Assembly (NCBI GenBank): GCA_947650365.1
Contig: OX393555.1
Span: 81,411,995-81,475,994 of the forward strand
Direction: 5' to 3'
From: Chamaelirium japonicum
Taxonomy: Eukaryota; Streptophyta; Magnoliopsida; Liliales; Melanthiaceae
DNA: 64,000 nucleotides
Within the stretch, counting starts at the first letter, position 1, and every line of letters begins with the position of its first letter. Shown in pieces: positions 9,921-21,220 of this stretch. Under the pieces are notes generated by a model that had not been told where the DNA came from, did not search any database, and was given only the letters and a program-made list of their open reading frames with translations. A program made the position numbers and the translations under genes.

Positions 9921-12675
9921 ATGGCTTCATCTGGCAGTTCGAAGAAGTCTGGTACAGCTCCCTCGAAGAGAAAGGGGAAGGAAATTGTCGAGGTTCAATC
10001 TCCTCCGAGGGGCCGTGGCAAAGGCAAGGCTGCTCTCGCTGAACTTGGCCAACTGGGCAAACGGCACCAAGGAGTAGGGTTTGCCTCAGCGCCATCAAGG
10101 CCAGAGTTCATCCCCAAAGTGAAGTTTGTTCTGGGCCCTCTCATGCCCCTGACAGAGGAGACGGAGTACATGTACAATGTAGGTGGTGAGTTCACAGATA
10201 CGAAGAGAAAGAAGTGGCAAGCACTGCTCTCTTATTTCACTGAAGGGAAGGGAGCGCAGCCTTCACTCCCTAGCATCCAGACGGCTTTTGGCATCGACAA
10301 GAAAACCGTCTTCACCAGCTATGCCAGCAACGAGAAGGTCATGGGAACCATCGTGACCATCGGCCAAATGAACTGCGGTCTGCGTTTACCGCTGCCCCCC
10401 TTTGCGGCAAGATTGCTGAATACATCTGGCCTTTGCCCGGGGCAGGTCACTGGGAACGCCTGGCGAATTATCTACGCATTCTGCCGCGTGGAGTCGGATT
10501 TCCAGGAAGACTTGAGGGCATGCTACTCCAGTATCCCGGAAGGTGAACCTGCCCGGATCGAGCTTGGATACTTTTTCTTTCATTATCGATGGAATTTCAG
10601 GAAGGACAGCCCGTTCTACAATTTGACCGGTGTGTCTCCGCTTCGTCCGTTAACTGATACAGTTCCTTCAGACAAACTGTACACAGATTGTCCTATCTCT
10701 GTTTCCGGCGCGTGAACATCCATGTCAGTGCCCGACACCCCCCGAGACAGTGTGCACGACGCAGTTAAGATGTACAGCGCGGGAGGCATCTTTGCTTGGA
10801 CCTCCGAGAGGGTTGGGGCCATAGACAACTTATTCCTCGAGCTGACTTGTGGAACGAGGTCGTGGAAGCAGTTCTCCAACTGCCCAGTGAGATATGGCAA
10901 GGCCAATCTCCTCCACCGATCGAAAGATAGATACGAGGATAACGAAGTTCTATACTCGGACTATGAGGAGGACCCTCAGTCGGGTAAGATCATTCGAAAG
11001 ATTCGGGCCGAGAAGAAGATCTACACTGCTAGGCGCCGATTGCCCACTTTGGATGAGAAACTGGTGATCCAAAGAGGCCCAGTGAAGAAGAAGCGAAAAA
11101 CACTTGTCAAGCCTAAGGAAGATGAAGATGAAGGGAAGAAGAAAGAAGAAGAGGAAGAAAAAGAAAAGAAGGGGAGCGATGAGGAAGACGAGGGGACCGA
11201 GAATGCCAGCCACGACAATAGTGGCGATGACGAGGATGAGGACGGCGATGGCGAGGATGATCCGTCTTCCACTCCCTCTGGTGGAGATGGCGAGAATGGG
11301 GGTGGTGAGGAAGAAATTCCTCCCACCCCCACTGTTGGTGCAACAGGGGAAGACTCAATTCCTGTTCCCATTGACGAGGCTAAGGCCCGTCAGATGGAAG
11401 GAGTTATGGATGCGGAAGGCGATGGCCAAAGAGTGGTTCCCGCCTACAAATTTGATGAATTGAAGAGGCCGATGCGCCTGAAAATAAAGCTGTCGAGGAG
11501 TGGTTGGGTTGGAAGCAACCCCACACCCCTCGATCAGATTCCCCCCGACGTTCCTCGTATTGAAGGAGCAACAACGAGCGGGGGTGTAGAAGTCGAGCAA
11601 CCCCCACCCCCCTCTCGCTCTCTACTTGAGGAGGTGGAAGCAATGGTGGCAGGGCTCAAGCCTGGCGGATCACAAGAGGAAGAGAGAGTCTCTCCTCTGA
11701 GGAATGCTTCCCCCCCTACTCATTTGGAGAGGGGAAGTCGAGTGGGTGATGGGGCTCCTCCACCTCAACCAGCGCCAACCCCGATTCAGGAGAAGTCGAC
11801 CCCTCAGGATGGCTCTGATCGCAGGAAGGGCAAAGAGCCGAAGGTCGAAACCTCAGGTAATTGAATTAACTCGCCTTGAATGCCTTGTCTCTGAAGCTCG
11901 AAAATAATCTAACACTTTGATCTCTTGTTGATTGTAGGTGCACCTGTTGGATTGACTGCGACAATAAGAAGCTTGGGTGACGTTGATATCAACCGCCCCA
12001 CAGCTGCGATCAGGAAACTCATCAACCTCCCAGGGGCTACTCTGGATGAAGCTTTTGAAAGAATTGATCTGTTGGTAGGTGCATCTGCTCGATCAATCAT
12101 CTGAGTTGTATCTTTATGATAATTCTAACTCTTTTGTTCTTTTGCAGAACTCAGCAGTTATGAATGTCGCAACCAAGCTCTCCATGAGGGCGGGAGCAAA
12201 AGAAGCTGTAGCTGAAATAAATCACTTGACCGCGGAGAGAGATGAGCTGAGAGAGCTCCTGACTTCGAAGAAAGCCTCTCTCAAAACCAAGATTGAGGAA
12301 CTTCGCAAGGGGAAGCTGGAGATCAAGGGGCTGCAGGATCGTTGCGAGGCACAGAGTCACGAGCTCGAATCCTTGAAGACTCGACTCTCCAAGGTTGAGG
12401 AAGTGTCCTGTGGTCGCACCAGCGAGATCCAAGAGCTGAAGCAACAACTTGCTACCCAGCACGCTGTCTTCACTGCCAGAGAAGAGACTTCGAAGAAGGC
12501 ACTGGAGCACGCGTTGTCTGAGTGCAAGGTTTACAAGGAGACAGCAGAGAAGGCGGCAGAAGCGCTCAGGGCCCATGTTTCCAGTGTCCGATCCTCCAAG
12601 GCATCAGTGGCGAGTAAAGCTCGTCCTGGATCTGAAGGGGAGAAGTCGCATGCGAAGAGTGTGGCCAAGCCTTGA
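9921..12675 (+). CDS. Spliced antisense gene of the Tat-like element; Transposase_28-like protein with coiled coil
   Basis: I read three exons: 9921-11856, 11938-12074 and 12148-12675. The introns of 81 and 73 bases begin GT and end AG and keep the frame (phase 1, then phase 0). ATG 9921 opens MASSGSSKK and a basic segment. An upstream in-frame ATG exists at 9759 but gives a less plausible start. A globular part follows, containing GLRLPLPPFAARLL and NAWRIIYAF, which resemble the plant 'putative gypsy type transposon' domain (Transposase_28). After it come a K/E/D-rich acidic stretch, a proline-rich stretch, and a final exon predicted as coiled coil (repeated E/L/K heptads). One in-frame TGA at 10713-10715 splits exon 1, so this copy is probably damaged unless it is read through. 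The gene lies opposite to gag-pol inside the element. Genes in this position are known in Tat elements, but their role is not established. Homology is judged by eye. Confidence 0.72.
10713..10715 (+). other. In-frame TGA interrupting exon 1 of the antisense gene
   Basis: The frame before the stop (ending PISVSGA) and after it (beginning TSMSVPDTP) is the same, and both sides continue the same kind of protein for hundreds of codons. The stop is therefore a point change rather than a true gene end. Confidence 0.75.
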
Positions 12676-12751
12676 GACTTTTCTCCTTCTTCGTTGTTGT
12701 ACTTGTAAATTTTTGAAATGTAACAGCTCCTTGTATCTGACATATTTTGAT

Positions 12752-12757
12752 AATAAA
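12752..12757 (+). terminator. AATAAA polyadenylation signal of the antisense gene
   Basis: AATAAA lies 77 bases after the TGA that ends exon 3, within a T-rich 3' flank (TTTTTGAAATGTAAC upstream). This is the expected place for a plant polyadenylation signal. Confidence 0.5.
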
Positions 12758-12897
12758 AGATCTTCTTGGTGTTTGAAAATTGAATGTCTCTTGAATTGAA
12801 TGCCTTTGACTATCATGATCTCAATAGCATTAGAATAGATACAATCTTTTGAATGTAACTTTGAAAATTGGACTTGAATTCGTATAACACTTGAATG

Positions 12898-13101
12898 TGA
12901 GGGGTTGAGTCGCAACTCAAGCACCCAAACCTGTTAAACGATGTAGAAATTTGAAAGTCAGTTTAACATTTGCCAGTAAGGGGTTGAGTCGCAACTCTAA
13001 CACCCAAACTTGTTAAGACTTGATAACTTGAATGCGGTCAGTTTTTAACATTTGCTAGTAAGGGGTTGAGTTGCAACTCTAACTCCCAAACTTGTTAAAA
13101 G
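12898..13101. repeat. Three direct repeats of about 80 bp between antisense gene and pol
   Basis: GGGGTTGAGTCGCAACTC starts near 12901, 12979 and 13061. Each copy is followed by CACCCAAAC (CTCCCAAAC in the last copy) and TGTTAA, and the first two then by an ACATTTGC stretch. They fill the gap between the converging ends of the antisense gene and pol. GAGTCGCAACTC is a near-palindrome. The function is unknown. Confidence 0.7.
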
Positions 13102-13217
13102 ACCTGGTAACTTGAATATGGATAACTTGAAACTGCTTCAGAACTTGAATTGAAAAATTGAACAGTTGCATATTTGAACACTTTGAAAGAGAACTTTATT
13201 CATCACAAAAATTTACA

Positions 13218-16200
13218 TCATGGGTAGAACATCTTAAGGTGTCTAGAATTCCAAGCTCGAGGCAATCTATCTCCTTCTGGTGTGATCAGTCTGTAAGAAC
13301 CTTTGCTTCCTACTGATTCAATGATATATGGACCTTCCCAGTTGGGAGCAAGCTTTCCACTGCTGTGCTCTTTGGTATTGTAGAAAACTGCTCTGAGAAC
13401 TAAACTACCCACTGGGAACTGTCTCTTGTGGACTTTCTTGTCATAGGCTCTTTTGATCTTCTGTTGATACTTGGCTACACGAAGAGAAGCTTGATCTCGT
13501 AGTTCTTCAGAGAAGTCTAGATCATTGATCCGAAGTTCTTCATTGACTCCTTCAACAGCTTTGGTCTTCAAAGTACTTGATATATTTTCTGTTGGGAGTA
13601 TTGCTTCCGATCCATATGTTAGACGAAAGGGTGAGAACCCTGTGGATCTTCTCGGAGTTGTGCGATACCCCCAAAGAACTTCAGGTAGGACTTGCTCCCA
13701 CAATCCTTTCTTGTCGTTGAGTTTCTTCTTGAGTATATCAAGTATAGCTCTGTTTGAGGCTTCAGCTTGACCATTGCATTGAGGATATCTTGGAGTTGAA
13801 TAGAATAGCTTGATACCGTTGTTCAGACAGAACTCTCGGAATTTGTCTGAGTCAAATTGAGCTCCATTGTCAGCAACAAGAACTTAAGGTGTGCCAAACC
13901 TTGAGAAGATGTTGTGCCGAATGAATTTGATCACTTCGTCGTCAGTCTCTCGAAAGAGGGGCACAGCTTCAACCCATTTGGTGAAGTAATCAGTAGCCAG
14001 CAGTAGATATTTCTTCTTGCTTGGAGTTGGAGGGAAAGGACCCAAGAAATCTAACCCCCATTGATGGAAAGGCCAGGGGCTTGATAATTGATGAAGTTCA
14101 TCTGCAGGGAGATGGATAGCTCGAGCGTGTCGTTGGCAAGGCTCGCATCTTTGAACGACTTGTTGAGCATCCCTTGCCATTGTTGGCCAGTAGTACCCTT
14201 GTAGCTTCGTCTTGGCTTCAAGAGATCTTCCTCCCGAATGATTTCCACAAGCTCCAGAGTGGATATCAATCAGGATTGATTGTGCTTGCTCGGGACCAAG
14301 GCACTTGAGCAACATCCCGTTGTGAGATTTGAAATATAAATCTTCACCTTGCAAAATGTAGCACGGAAGCTTCCTTTGAAGTCTTCGGGCTTGATTTGGA
14401 TCTTCTGGCATTTTGCCATGTTTAAAGAATTTAAGAATTGGTCGTCTCCAATCTTCAAGCTGATCTCCACCCCCAGATCCTTTTGTAGTAGTAAGGATCT
14501 GTTAATCGGGGATGGTCTTGGGCATTTCTTGATAATTGATCTGTACTTGCCTTCCTCCAAGCGAGTCTCCCAGAACTGAGGCAGCATTAGCTAAGGCATC
14601 TGCTTCTTGGTTTTCTGCTCTTGGAATTTGAACGAACTCAATTGTAGTAAAACGTTGTTGAAGACGTCGTACTAAAGCTAAGTAGAGTTGCATTCTTTCT
14701 TCACAAGCTGTGTACTCTCCATTGATTTGCCTTATGATCAACTGGGAGTCGCTGTAGATGATGATTCGATCTACCCCCAGGGATTCTGCCATTTCGAGTC
14801 CGGAAATGAGTGCTTCGTATTCAGCTTCGTTGTTGGTGGCACTAAATCCAAGGAGAGTGGCCTTCTGGAGATGATCAAGTTCGGGGGATATTAAGACTAT
14901 CCCAGTTCCCGAACCGATCGAACTTGATGCTCCATCAGTATAAAGCTTCCAAGGAGGAGTTGCAGCAATAACTTCAAGACTTGGATCAATTTTTGTTGCA
15001 GGATTGATCGGAGGATTATCCTCATCTTCCAAGCGCATGTCGACATCTTCTTCCCAAGTGATGGGGTCTTCAACTGGAAAGTCAGCTAGAAAATCAGTAA
15101 TTGCTTGACCTTTGATAGAAGTGCGAGATTCGAATTGAATCCCGAGAGCACTCATTTCGATCACCCATTTGGTCATTCGACCAGCTCGACCAGCTTTGTC
15201 AATGATATCTTTGAGCGAGTGTTCTGAAATGACAGTGATCTGGTGAGAGACGAAATATGGTTGGAGACGACGCGATGCAGTGAGCAAGGCCAGGATGACT
15301 TTCTCAGTTTTCGAATAGCGAGTTTCAGCCGGAAGAAGAGTGTGGCTGATGTAGTAGACTGGATGTTCGACGCCTTCTCTTCTACTGACTAAGACCGCGC
15401 TGATTGCTTGATCGGTCACGGCCAGATAGAGCCACAAGTCTTCTTTTGGCAATGGAGCAGTCAGGATGGGAGCTTGCACCAGATATTTCTTGATGCTTTG
15501 AAATGCCTCTTCACAGATTGGACTCCAGCCTGATGTATCCGCCTTTCGTAGTTTGTCGAAGAGGGCTTTGCATTTGTCGGAAGATTTTGAAATGAATCGA
15601 TTGAGTGCTGCTAACCTTCCAGTGAGGCGTTGAACTTCTTTTCGATTTGTAGGTGAAGGCATATCGATGATGGCTCGAATTTGATCAGGATTGGCTTCAA
15701 TACCCCTCCTGGTCACAAGATGACTCAGGAATTTGCCAGATTGAACTCCGAAAGCGCACTTGGCTGGATTGAGCTTCATTCGATACTTTCGAAGGACTTG
15801 GAAGGTTTCAGCCAGATCAGATAGATGTTTACTCCGAACGGAACTCTTGGTGAGGAGATCATCGACAAATACTTCGACGTTGCGACCAATCTGATCTTCG
15901 AACATTTTGGTGACTAGCCTTTGATAGGTGGAACCAGCATTTTTGAGGCCGAATGGCATGACATTGTAGCAATAAAGGCCTCGGCTAGTCACAAAACATG
16001 TCTTCTCTTGATCATCAGCGTGGAGCGGAATTTGATTATATCCGGAATACCCATCCATGAAAGACAATAGCTCGTGGCCAGCAGTGGCGTCGACGAGTCT
16101 ATCTATCCTTGGCATGGGAAAAGGATCTTTGGGGCAAGCCTTGTTGAGATTAGTAAAGTCGATGCAGACTCTGACTTTCCCATTCTTCTTTGGAACAGCC

Positions 16201-16595
16201 ACTATATTAGAGATCCAAGTTGGATACTCTACTTCTCGGATGAATCCGGCTGCGAGTAGCTTGGTAATTTCTTCTTGAACAGCAACTTGCAGCTCTGGTC
16301 GAATGGTGCGAGGCTTTTGCTTGACAGGCTTCACCTCTTCTTTGATCGCAAGTCGGTGACAAGCGTCATCTGGATTGATACCAGGCATGTCTTCGAAACA
16401 CCAAGCAAAGACGTCGATATTGGACTGGAGGAAGGATACCATGTCTTGCGCTTCTGCGTCGCTAAGACCGGTACCAATAAATGTTTGTCGAGGGAGATCT
16501 CCTCTGCCTATGTTGATCGGGATGATTTCTTCAATTGAAGGTGATGCTTCCCATTCGATTGGTGGAGGTTCGGTCAGCGGAATCTCCTTTGATTG
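13218..16595 (-). pseudogene. pol of gypsy element 1 (RT, RNase H, second RNase H, integrase), two added stops
   Basis: Reading on the minus strand directly after the conserved TAG, one frame runs to the stop at 13218. The reverse transcriptase shows YSGYNQIPLH, CYNVMPFGLKNAG and the catalytic FVDD near 15870. RNase H follows. A second RNase H-like region (WKLYTDGASSS, NNEAEYEAL, DSQLI, ENQEADALAN) is near 14950-14600, a feature of the Tat lineage. Integrase has the HHCC zinc region (CGNHSGG, CEPC) near 14240-14120. Its catalytic aspartates are in GLDFLGPF and VADNGAQF, with the glutamate in NGQAEASNR. The frame is cut by TAA at 14502-14504 and TAA at 13884-13886, the latter just before the second catalytic aspartate. 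The element 2 copy is open across the reverse transcriptase and both RNase H regions, so these look like decay. The region where element 2 could settle the TAA positions lies outside the window. Confidence 0.9.
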
Positions 16596-16598
16596 CTA
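16590..16598 (-). promoter_or_regulatory. Conserved leaky stop context between gag-protease and pol
   Basis: The minus strand reads AAA TAG CAA TCA, with TAG at 16598-16596, and pol continues in the same frame. TAG followed by CAA-TCA fits the UAG-CAR-YYA rule known from tobamovirus-type readthrough. The same nine bases occur at 62052-62060 in element 2. Readthrough is inferred. Confidence 0.65.
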
Positions 16599-19064
16599 TT
16601 TGGAAGAGGGACCAGCTTCATCTCGTGGCCGCTTTGGAGGAGCAATGTTAATCTTTCGATCTGTCTTTGCCATAGCAGCTTCACAAGACCTTCCAGCTTG
16701 CTGATCGCCTCGAATGCAGACGATGCCTTCTCCAGTTGCAAATTTGAGTAGTTGATGGTAAGAGGAGGAGATGGCATTGATCTGATGGAGGAATGGTCGC
16801 CCAAGAATGGCGTTGTAGCTAGACATTCCTTCGACGATTGCAAACCTCACCGAGACTCGAGTCTATCGGCTGAGGTCGATGGTAAATCTGGATTCGCCCA
16901 CTGTGATGCTTTGTTCACCATTGAAGCCGGTGATCACAGTCGGGACGACGTCGAGGCTTTGATACTTATGTCCCAGACGTTTGAAACAGTCTGAGAACAT
17001 AATGTCGATAGAGCTTCCGGTGTCGATGAGGATCCGGTTGACAGTGCTGCCGTCGATGATGAGTTTCAAGACCAGGGGGTCTCGATGTGGAGTATGAACT
17101 CCTTGAAGATCAGTGTCGTTGAAGACTATGGATGGCCAAGCAAGACCTTCGATGGGCTTCTCGATCCAGGTATCCTCTTTGCTCGCAGTAGAACGAACGT
17201 GGAAGATGCGTCGAACTTGGCGATCCACCTCTTTCCCAGTCAGACTTTGATTGTGCAATGTTCCATGAATACCAAAAACATTGGCATTCACAGAGATAGT
17301 TTGCCGGTTAGAGGAGATTTGATGTATCCAACACACTTCTTTCCCCTTTGCAGTAGTTCGACGTTGATCATGTCCGTTGTTGACGAATTCTTGAAGATGG
17401 CCTTCTCGCAATAGGTCTTCAAGATGGAATTTCAGCCGAAAACACCGATCAGTGGAGTGACCGTGACTTCGATGGAAGTCGCAGTAGACTGTTTTGTCTG
17501 CTGTGAATTTGGAATTCGGCTGAAGAGGATTAGGCCTCCGAACGAACTCTTCATGTTGAATGCGGTCGAGTATCTGTTCGACTGGCATATTCCACTTGGT
17601 GAAAGTGGTCTTCGTCGGAGATCGACGCCCATCATTCTTTGATCTTTTGTTGGCCGGAGGGGCTGCTGCTTCAGCGTTGTGAGCCTTTGCAGCATACTTA
17701 GGAGCTTCTCTTTCAGCAGGCCTTCTCTTAGTTTCTCGCCCTTTCCGAGCGACTTGATCGTCTTCCACCTCAATCTCTCTTTGAATTCGGTCAAACATTG
17801 CACCCAGAGAAGGAGGGGGATTGTGGATGAAGTCGTTGTAGATGTGTAGATCGAAGCGGAGAGCGTTCTGGAAAGCCAACATGATGGCTTCATTATCCAG
17901 ATGTCTTCCAGAGAGAGCAGCATGCTCGTTGCGAAACCTCCTCGTGAAGCTGCGAAGAGTCTCGTCTGCACCCATCCTTAGTCGGTAGAGAGAATCGAGT
18001 TTCTTCTCTGGCTTTAGATTGAGTTGATAGTGCTGCACAAAGAGGTTAGCCAAAACACCGAACTGGGTGATGGACCCAGCTCGGAGATTGTGATACCAGT
18101 CGAGCGAAGGCTCATCGAGACTTCCCGCGAAGGTGCGGCAGAGCACGTTGTTTTCCCCTTCGTGTGGCGTTAGAGCTTGCTTGAAAGCAAGTATATGGAG
18201 GCTTGGATCTCCTCTGATACTGTTGAATTTGGGGAGGATAGGAGTTCTCCATCCTCTTGGAAAGGTGGTCTCGAAGAGACTTCGATGTAGTGGCCCGGCA
18301 GAGGAGTAACCGTCCCTACGACCATGTCCTCGACCTAGAGGTGGGTCAAGAGGCAAGATCGCAAGGTCTTGCTCTGGCATTGAAGTGTTTGCTGGTCGAA
18401 GTCGGTGTCGAAGGTCCGATCCAAGTCCATGTTGGAGTGGAATGGAAGGGGAGACTCTACTCTTTGAAGGAGCGCCTTTCATTTGGTGCTTCCTTGGCAT
18501 GTTGAGCTTCGATGGTGCTCTTTTGTCGCAGTTACGACCAGATGAGGATTGGGAGGACTCGTCGTCAAGACGATCCCAGACACTCTGCTTCCAAGGAGCA
18601 GCAGAGGGAGTTGGGTCGCGTCGAATCCTCTCGAGAGCATCAGTGCCCATTGACCTCCGTTGTTCGGAGTGAATTGAATGTCGAGGAGGATCAACCCTCT
18701 CACTTGCGGAGGGGATCGGAATAGCAATTCCAGCTTCGGAGGCTGCCTTCTTCAGAGCATCCCTCTCAGCAGTGAGGGTGGCGTTTTGCTTCGCCAATTG
18801 GAGTAGTTGGAAATCGATTGCAGAGATCTGGTAAGTCGATGGAGGATCTTCAGCAGGAGCAGGGACAGTCTGCCCAATTGATTGATGAGGATGAGGGGCG
18901 ATCGGTCGATCGACTGATCTCCCGCTTCCTGAATGAACCCCCATCTCGGGGACAGCAAGGGGCTGCCCGAAATTGAGCCTTTGACTCATTGAACGAGTCT
19001 CAGGACGAGGTTGATGTTGAGTGTTACTTCCTTCTGGTTGACCCTGGTGTTTGGTTCTCGCCAT
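16596..19064 (-). pseudogene. gag-protease of gypsy element 1, one added stop
   Basis: The frame starts at ATG 19064, about 145 bases after the LTR, with MARTKHQGQ, and ends at the TAG at 16596. It matches the 822-residue intact frame of element 2 almost residue for residue. Visible parts are a basic, proline-rich N-terminus, a retrotransposon Gag core (FALL-type helices, around TLRSFTRRFRNEHAALSG), and a zinc-knuckle-like CDFHRSHGHSTDRC near residue 528. An aspartic protease follows, with ILIDTGSS near residue 681. A TAG at 16863-16865 replaces a GAG present in element 2 and removes the last 89 residues, after the protease active site. Gag would form the particle and the protease would process the polyprotein. 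The nonsense change makes this copy defective or dependent on readthrough. Confidence 0.92.
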
Positions 19065-19190
19065 TCAGAGTGCGAAGGGTACAACGAGATTGCTGACGTC
19101 CGATCAGTTGTCTGATCAACCGAGGGGGCGAGGAAGTTTGGCTATTGATCTGGTAGTCGAAGTAGAGAGGACACGGCTTCTCGCTCGGAT

Positions 19191-19206
19191 CCCACAGACG
19201 GCGCCA
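19191..19206 (-). other. Primer-binding site of gypsy element 1
   Basis: TGGCGCCGTCTGTGGG follows the 5' LTR on the minus strand after a short gap. Its first nine bases, TGGCGCCGT, are complementary to the 3' end of plant tRNA-Asp as I remember it (ACGGCGCCA). The rest does not match that tRNA well, so the primer is left open. Confidence 0.75.
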
Positions 19207-19209
19207 AAC

Positions 19210-19937
19210 TGTGGGGGAAAATCTTTGTGCCGACCCGAAGATTCTCGCAGCACCAGTCAATTGGAGTCGAAGTTGATGTCGAAGATCGTTGATCGATATG
19301 TTGATTGAAGTCGAAGCCTTTTGATATGCAAACAGAGGAATGCAATCAGAGAAATTGTGACACGAGATGTGATCTCGGAGTTCAGCCGAAGCCTACGTCT
19401 CCGTGCTATAGGGAGCAACCCGAATTCACTAACACTTCTGTTGAAGTGACCTCGACAGGCCGAGTGTCACTGGAGATCTTCTGATCCCTTCGAAAGAGAA
19501 AAGAAGATCAACGAGAGATGGTAGATTGGAGTTAGAAAATCCCAGAGCTCTGGTTCTGAAAGTCAGATCTCAGAGTGGAAATCAGAATTCCGGATTTTAG
19601 ATTTTTGATTTTTTTTTTTACATTCGAAGGCTCTGCTATTTATAGGATTCTCTAGACTCGTGAGCCTACCGGGCAGGGCCGGTAGGTCCCGTGGTAGTCC
19701 TCGTGGGCCCACCAGGCAGGGCCGGTGGGTCCCTTAGTTGTCTTCGTGGGCCCACCAGGCAGGGCCGGTGGGTCCTGTGGTAGTCCTCGTGGGCCCACCA
19801 GGCAGGGCCGGTGGGTCCTGTGGTAGTCTTCGTGGGCCCACCAGGCAGGGCCGGTGGGTCCTGTGGTAGTCCTCGTGGGCCCACCAGGCAGGGCCGGTGG
19901 GTCCCGTGGTGGATTTATGCTAAAATTTGCACCCACA
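19210..19937 (-). repeat. 5' LTR of gypsy element 1
   Basis: It matches 6862-7589 with about five substitutions by eye (for example near 19218, 19527, 19644 and two near 19735). It has the same TG...CA ends, the same six 43-bp units and a TATA box at 19637-19644. ATACT follows at 19938. Confidence 0.95.
19637..19644 (-). promoter_or_regulatory. TATA box in the 5' LTR
   Basis: TATAAATA on the minus strand is placed as in the other LTR copies, and it would start the genomic transcript of the element. Activity is inferred from position. Confidence 0.6.
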
Positions 19938-20426
19938 ATACTCGTGGTAAATGAACTGTAGCAGGACTTCTTCTCTCTTCTCTCTTCATTTATCTCTCAG
20001 TTCTCTCATCTCTTTTTCTCGCTCTTTTATCTTTATTTCTCTTTTCATTTTCTTTCGACTGGTCGGCTGGGCTCGACATGCTCATGCTGATAACGTGTTA
20101 TGGTGTGGGAGAAAGAGAGAGCCGTCAAACATGCCCCACTCTAGAATGATAATATATTATTTATAGGGTAAGCTTACTTAGGACCTAAGCAATCTATGGG
20201 AAACCCTAATCCATGGGAGAGATTCGACAGTGGACTGTCATCCTTCTTACTTCACACCTATACCCGTGGTGAATGGACTAGACAGGGCATCTTCTCTCTT
20301 CTCTCTTCTTCTCTCTCTAATTATCGGATCACTATCCACCATCGGATCTCTCCTATTGATTAGGGTTTCCCATAGATTGCTTAGGCCCTAAGTAAGCTTA
20401 CCCTATAAATAATTAGGACTGACCAG

Positions 20427-20873
20427 TCATCTCTATGTTATTATGATTATCATAGTAATATTACTATAAATTTTTTAATTAAATTAATAATTTATTTAAT
20501 TATTAAATATTTAAAAGAATTTAATAATTTAAATAATTAAGTGTTTAGTAAAATAATTAATTTACTTAATTATTAAATTATCTAGTTATTTAATTAAATT
20601 TATTATTTTATTTATTTATTATTATTATATTATTAAATAATTTAATTAGGTAACTATTTAATTATTTAAATTATTAAATAAAGAAATAATTATTTAATTA
20701 TATAATTAATTTATTAATTCATTTTATTATTTATTTCTTTAATTATTATTTATCTTTAATTAAAATTTTATTTAGTGAAGAAATATATTAAATAGATTAT
20801 TTACTTTAACAAATAAATAATTTAACTAAAAAAAATATTTTTTATAATCATAATAATGTTGAGATGATCTAAA
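20427..20873. repeat. AT-rich MITE-like segment with inverted ends
   Basis: The left end reads near CATCTCTATGTTATTATG and the right end near ATAATCATAATAATG followed by TTGAGATGAT. These are inverse versions of a motif that bounds other AT-rich stretches (6010, 21130-21165, 23631/24242, 55911/56521). The interior is nearly pure A/T. A non-autonomous DNA element is possible, but clear target duplications were not seen. Confidence 0.4.
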
Positions 20874-21220
20874 TAACTAATTAAAGAAATAATATTTATA
20901 TAGTGATATTACTATAATTTAAAAAAATTAAACTATAATAATTTATTAAATAGGGTTTCTATAATATTTCTTCCTATATTAGTTAAATTAATCATCTATT
21001 CAATATTAAATAAATTATTTATTTTACTAAATACTCAATAGTTAAATTATTTAAATTATTAAATTATTTAAATTATTTAAATTATTAAATAATTTAATAA
21101 ATAAATAATTTAATTAAAAAAATTATAGTAATAATACGATGATAATCATAATAACGTTGAGATTATTCTTTTTTAATTAAATTATAAATGATGAGAGAAG
21201 AGAGGAGAAGTCATGCTCCA
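20874..21220. repeat. AT-rich stretch with one end motif
   Basis: Mostly A/T with short runs of TTAAATTATT. It ends with GATAATCATAATAACGTTG near 21140-21160, the same inverted end motif. No gene is visible. Confidence 0.4.

Larger units (their letters stand above)
6862..19937 (-). mobile_element. Complete Tat-like Ty3/gypsy retrotransposon, 13,076 bp
   Basis: Two LTRs of 728 bases each (5' LTR 19210-19937, 3' LTR 6862-7589, read on the minus strand) begin TGTGGG and end CCCACA. They are flanked by the 5-bp duplication ATACT. A primer-binding site follows the 5' LTR and a polypurine tract precedes the 3' LTR. Order on the minus strand: gag-protease, conserved TAG, pol (reverse transcriptase, RNase H, a second RNase H-like region, integrase), a spliced gene on the opposite strand, a minisatellite, polypurine tract, LTR. 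The second RNase H, the Gag knuckle pattern and the long region between integrase and LTR with an antisense gene are features known from the Tat lineage. I counted about five differences between the LTRs (about 99.3% identity), so the insertion is recent. Extra stops in gag-protease and pol make this copy non-autonomous. Confidence 0.93.

Noticed and set aside
11021..11371. Serine-rich minus-strand frames opposite the acidic part of the antisense gene
   Set aside because: They mirror the GA-rich coding strand. The plus-strand frame has splice sites and a recognisable domain.
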